A stretch of DNA of 41,108 nt, from positions 1-41,108 of the IMG/VR virus record IMGVR_UViG_3300025141_000239, one strand, 5' to 3'. Below, piece after piece: positions 38,054-41,108 of this stretch (position 1 is the stretch's first letter; every line of letters begins with the position of its first letter). Origin of the DNA: a virus. The position numbers and the translations under genes are program-made. The notes under the pieces are model-generated. The model worked only from the letters and a program-made list of their open reading frames with translations, was not told where the DNA came from and did no database searches.

Positions 38054-38341
38054 ATGTCAGAATGTTATACAAATTATATAGTAACCAGATACGAATGGTA
38101 TCCAACCGATTCTCCTACTGGAGTATGTGTCGGCTTTACAGCTAAATGTTCTCCTAACGGAAGAGCAAATTATTGGGATACTATTGTAGTTAGTTCATCC
38201 GCATCAGGTAAAACAGACGAGCAAGTTGTTGCTTTAGCTTGGGATTTGTTATCAGGAAGTATGGTCCCTTGGGGTGACGCACAGATGCACGAATCCTCAT
38301 TAATTGGTGAAACTTATAAAACTATATCAGGAAGTACATAA
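38054..38341 (+). CDS. Hypothetical beta-rich protein
   Basis: 95 residues (MSECYTNYIVTRYEWYPTDS...), Ser/Thr-rich beta pattern. GAGGTAA ribosome site. Unknown. Confidence 0.6.
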   Translation: MSECYTNYIVTRYEWYPTDSPTGVCVGFTAKCSPNGRANYWDTIVVSSSASGKTDEQVVALAWDLLSGSMVPWGDAQMHESSLIGETYKTISGST

Positions 38342-38343
38342 AT

Positions 38344-38481
38344 ATGGCTAAAAATAAAAAAGAAAATAATGAAAAAGAAACGGTTATTAAAGAATCTAAA
38401 GAGGAACCTAAGCCGGAACCAAAATCAGAACCAAAAGCAAAGGCACCTCCTAAATCTCAACTTCCCAAATGGGGCGTTTAA
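38344..38481 (+). CDS. Pro/Lys/Glu-rich microprotein
   Basis: 45 residues, disordered: KEEPKPEPKSEPKAKAPPK and a final QLPKWGV. Charged Pro linker type. TAATG junction with the capsid-fragment gene. Confidence 0.5.
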   Translation: MAKNKKENNEKETVIKESKEEPKPEPKSEPKAKAPPKSQLPKWGV

Positions 38482-38585
38482 TGGCGCGTGTACCTAAAGG
38501 TATAACTGGCGTAACAGAAAGCGCAGGTTTCTTAACTTCAGTATCAGTAACTAATGGAAATAGAGTTCTTATCGATTATAAATAA
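38481..38585 (+). CDS. Truncated copy of the capsid protein N-terminus
   Basis: 34 codons: MARVPKGITGVTESAGFLTSV... ending NRVLIDYK and TAA. ITGVTE-xx-G-x-LT-x-V and RVLxDYK match the first 35 residues of the major capsid protein (1067-2164), with about 8 residues deleted between. No further capsid sequence follows. Either a remnant of a second capsid gene or a retained peptide. Confidence 0.55.
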   Translation: MARVPKGITGVTESAGFLTSVSVTNGNRVLIDYK

Positions 38586-38591
38586 GCACAT

Positions 38592-39311
38592 ATGGTATTA
38601 TTTGTTATTACCACTCTTAATCATAATGATTACACTGAAGCTTTATTAAAAAGTTTACACGAAACAGATATATATAAAAAGGGTGAAATTGATATTCTTA
38701 TAGTTGATGATTATAGTCAACAAGATGATGTAAAATCTTTAGCTTGGAAATATAAAGCAAGATTTATGGGTAAAGATAAACCAATGGGACTAACTGATAG
38801 TTGGAACCGTGCATATAATTATTATAAAAACAATCTTTACACTAATTTATACATAGCTAACAATGATATACTTATACCTAAAGGGTGTATAGAAAATCTA
38901 GAAAAATTATTAATAAGGTTTCATTCAGTATCCCCACTTTGTAATCCTAAAGGAGTGGGCGATTGGGCTCCCATACAACAATACGATATATGTAAAAGAT
39001 ATCCCTCCACAGCATTATTAGCAGATAATAAAGAATATTACAATGAAGTTCAATCAATGTTAAAGGATGGCTATGAAGAAACCAATTTCTTTCACGGATT
39101 CCTAATGTGCTTTACCAGAGATATTCTTCTTAACGAATTATCAGATGGTAATTTATTTAACCCTATTCAGATTAATGTAGGAAATGAAATAGAATTGAAT
39201 TTAAGATTTAAAGGCAGAAAAGGTATAGCTTTAGATGCTTTTATATATCACCATAAAGGTGTTACCCTCAATCAAAAGAATAGAAATATTCTAGAACAGT
39301 TTCACAAATAA
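38592..39311 (+). CDS. Glycosyltransferase, GT-A (family 2-like)
   Basis: 239 residues: VITTLNHNDYTEALLKSLHE at the start, ILIVDDYSQQDDV as nucleotide-binding strand, YIANNDILIP as DxD-like metal site (NND), FHGFLMCFTRDIL and HHKGVT near the end. Typical inverting sugar transferase of phage glycosylation clusters. Confidence 0.8.
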   Translation: MVLFVITTLNHNDYTEALLKSLHETDIYKKGEIDILIVDDYSQQDDVKSLAWKYKARFMGKDKPMGLTDSWNRAYNYYKNNLYTNLYIANNDILIPKGCIENLEKLLIRFHSVSPLCNPKGVGDWAPIQQYDICKRYPSTALLADNKEYYNEVQSMLKDGYEETNFFHGFLMCFTRDILLNELSDGNLFNPIQINVGNEIELNLRFKGRKGIALDAFIYHHKGVTLNQKNRNILEQFHK

Positions 39312-39329
39312 AAATGGGATGGTAAAAAT

Positions 39330-39872
39330 ATGAATTTAGAAAATATAGTTGACAATGAAAAAACAGATAAGGGCACCGTACACTCTTATTTACCTGAATA
39401 CCAAAAATTATTTGGTAAAATTAGAGAAGATGTAAGGAACGTATTGGAAATAGGGATAGGTGGAGGTGGTTCTCTTGTATTATGGAACGACTTTTTTCCC
39501 AATGCTACTATTTATGGTATTGATAATCGGGATGAATTACGACACCAGTTCTTAAAAGATGATTATAAAAGAATTAAAGTATTAACTCCTTACGATGCTT
39601 ATAACTCGAAAACCTTAGATTTATTTAAAGATATTCAGTTTGATATTATAATAGATGATGGGCCTCATACATTAGAATCACAAATATATTGTGCTAAACA
39701 TTACATTAAATTATTAAAGAAAGGAGGAACACTCGCCATAGAAGACATCGAAAACGGGCAAAATATACACCCTGTTGTAGATGCATTTGACGACGCAAAC
39801 CGGGTAGAATGTATAGACCTAAGGGCCTATAAAGCAAGGTATGACGATATATTGATTATATATGAAAACTAA
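39330..39872 (+). CDS. Class I SAM-dependent methyltransferase (sugar O-methyltransferase-like)
   Basis: 180 residues: VLEIGIGGGGSLVLW motif I, IYGIDNRDE motif II, DIIIDDGPH motif IV, LLKKGGTLAIEDI motif V. The EIG..GGG.SL.LW and DDGPHT patterns are those of MycF/TylF-like and CmcI-like methyltransferases, which methylate sugar hydroxyls. Overlaps the epimerase by 11 bases. Confidence 0.8.
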   Translation: MNLENIVDNEKTDKGTVHSYLPEYQKLFGKIREDVRNVLEIGIGGGGSLVLWNDFFPNATIYGIDNRDELRHQFLKDDYKRIKVLTPYDAYNSKTLDLFKDIQFDIIIDDGPHTLESQIYCAKHYIKLLKKGGTLAIEDIENGQNIHPVVDAFDDANRVECIDLRAYKARYDDILIIYEN

Positions 39873-40902
39873 AAAAATACTAATAACTGGAATAGCAGGA
39901 CTGATGGGTTCGCGATTAGCAGACTGGATTTTAGAAAATACTAAGCACGAAGTCGTTGGTATAGACGATTTATCTGGAGGTTATCGCTCTAATATCAATA
40001 AAAAAGCTAAGTTTTACCACTTTGATTTAGCTAAGGACCAAGCAGTTTCGGGTACCACATATAGTACTAAAGAAGGTCGCGTAAATTTAAAGTTAATATT
40101 TAAAAAAGAAAAACCTGACGTAGTGTTTCACTTTGCTGCTTATGCAGCAGAATGTTTAAGTCCCTTCATTAGAAGATATAATTATAGTAACAACGTAGTA
40201 GCAACTGCAAATGTTATTAACGAATGTATAAGAGCAAAAGTTGATAGATTAGTATTTACATCATCAATGGCAGTATATGGTGAAGCAGAACCACCTTTTA
40301 GTGAAGATTTAGTTCCAGCACCTAAAGACCCTTACGGGGTAGCTAAGTTAGCTTGTGAAATGGATATACAAATTGCAGGGGAACAACACGGATTAGACTG
40401 GTGTATTCTCAGGCCACATAATGTATACGGTAAAAACCAAAATATTTGGGATAGATACCGTAACGTATTAGGTATATGGATGTATCAACATATGAACGGG
40501 GAACCTTTAACTATATTCGGAGATGGTAATCAACGAAGAGCTTTTAGTTATATTGATGATAGTTTAGAACCGATGTGGAAAGCTGGTACAGATAAAAGAG
40601 CTAGCAAACAAATTATAAATTTAGGTAGTAAAATTGCTATTACTATTAAAGAAGCATCTCAAGCTTTATCAAAAATAATGGGAGGAGCAGATGTAGTCCA
40701 TCTAGAACCACGCCACGAAGTTCATCAAGCATTTTCCACTCACGAAAAATCAGAATTATTACTAGATTTTAAAGATAAAACTAGTTATTGGGAAGGACTC
40801 ACTAAGATGTGGGAATGGGCACAAGAGCAACCAAAAAGAAAAAGAAAGGATATGAAATATGAAATTGATAAAGAAATGTATTCTTATTGGAGGGTAAAAT
40901 GA
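39862..40902 (+). CDS. NAD-dependent sugar epimerase/dehydratase
   Basis: 346 residues, extended SDR: GIAGLMGSRLADW (GxxGxxG), VVFHFAAYAAE, FTSSMAVYGEAE (catalytic Ser) and YGVAK (YxxxK). Typical of UDP-glucose 4-epimerase/GDP-mannose dehydratase relatives; supplies nucleotide sugars for the neighbouring transferases. Confidence 0.88.
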   Translation: MKTKKILITGIAGLMGSRLADWILENTKHEVVGIDDLSGGYRSNINKKAKFYHFDLAKDQAVSGTTYSTKEGRVNLKLIFKKEKPDVVFHFAAYAAECLSPFIRRYNYSNNVVATANVINECIRAKVDRLVFTSSMAVYGEAEPPFSEDLVPAPKDPYGVAKLACEMDIQIAGEQHGLDWCILRPHNVYGKNQNIWDRYRNVLGIWMYQHMNGEPLTIFGDGNQRRAFSYIDDSLEPMWKAGTDKRASKQIINLGSKIAITIKEASQALSKIMGGADVVHLEPRHEVHQAFSTHEKSELLLDFKDKTSYWEGLTKMWEWAQEQPKRKRKDMKYEIDKEMYSYWRVK

Positions 40903-41108
40903 AAATAGCTCTTTTATCATTTAACAGGCCCGGATATCTTGAACAAGTTATTGCTTCTATTAAAACACAAAGTTTTGATGATTATGAAATAATCTTATTT
41001 CAAGATGGAGCAATGAACAAATATTCGTGGAGAAGAGCCGCCAATCAAGGTGATATAGATGATTGTATAAAAATGTTCAAAGATGCTTTTCCAAATAGTG
41101 ATACTGTT
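40899..41108 (+). CDS. Glycosyltransferase (family 2-like), cut by the right edge
   Basis: First 70 residues only: MKIALLSFNRPGYLEQVIAS and SFDDYEIILFQDGAM, a GT-A start with the DG metal-proximal strand. ATGA overlap with the epimerase stop. The rest lies outside the window. Confidence 0.7.
   Translation, partial: MKIALLSFNRPGYLEQVIASIKTQSFDDYEIILFQDGAMNKYSWRRAANQGDIDDCIKMFKDAFPNSDTV

Noticed and set aside
1-41108. Integrated provirus in a host chromosome
   Set aside because: All recognisable genes are viral, and no host flank, integrase or rRNA is visible.
1-41108. Bacterial phage origin
   Set aside because: aIF1A, archaeal-type PolB motif context, archaeo-eukaryotic primase, TATA-box leaderless promoters and archaeal tRNA-Glu features together favour an archaeal host, although strong ribosome sites occur too.

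Overview
The window looks like part of the genome of a tailed double-stranded DNA virus (class Caudoviricetes) that infects an archaeon, probably a marine one. The tailed-virus signs are a large terminase, a portal, a prohead protease-scaffold, a decoration protein, an HK97-type capsid protein and a tail fibre. The archaeal signs are a family B DNA polymerase with archaeal-type motifs, an archaeo-eukaryotic primase, an archaeal translation initiation factor 1A homologue, a tRNA-Glu with an encoded CCA end, and TATA boxes about 26 bases upstream of several start codons (leaderless style). The marine suggestion rests on the DDGxC repeat protein. A virus of marine Euryarchaeota (Poseidoniales, magrovirus-like) is my best guess, but it is inference. 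No ribosomal RNA, integrase or other cellular genes are visible.

Layout. (1) 1-10.0 kb, minus strand: virion morphogenesis, read right to left from a repeat-bearing membrane protein (8917-9867) through small proteins, terminase, portal, protease-scaffold, decoration protein, major capsid protein and a tail fibre cut by the left edge. (2) 10.0-12.0 kb: a Cas4-like nuclease and membrane and zinc-finger genes. (3) 12.0-13.4 kb: a mostly non-coding hub with three families of direct repeats, perfect palindromes, an AT-rich stretch and TATA boxes, a candidate replication origin or control region. (4) 13.3-24.6 kb, plus strand: an accessory region of about 37 mostly tiny genes chained by 4-base ATGA overlaps, many with CxxC zinc-binding pairs. 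It also holds a 584-aa multi-zinc protein, a complete M20-like metallopeptidase, tRNA-Glu and a structured RNA. (5) 24.6-37.8 kb, plus strand: DNA metabolism, with a C5 DNA methyltransferase, nucleases, a putative single-strand DNA-binding protein, AAA+ ATPase, aIF1A, PolB and primase, interleaved with small genes. (6) 37.8-41.1 kb: a short cassette that includes a 34-residue copy of the capsid protein N-terminus, then a sugar and glycosylation cluster that runs off the right edge.

The most striking unexplained signal is compositional. From about 12 to 24 kb the tetranucleotide GAGC (either strand, any frame, coding or not) occurs several times more often than base composition predicts, and the same stretch carries the iteron-like arrays and the tRNA for the GAG codon. 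Other points worth attention are the viral aIF1A, the peptidase, two candidate structured RNAs, a promoter module shared by two transcription units, and unusual active-site substitutions in both PolB and primase. All counts and alignments were done by eye, without database searches.
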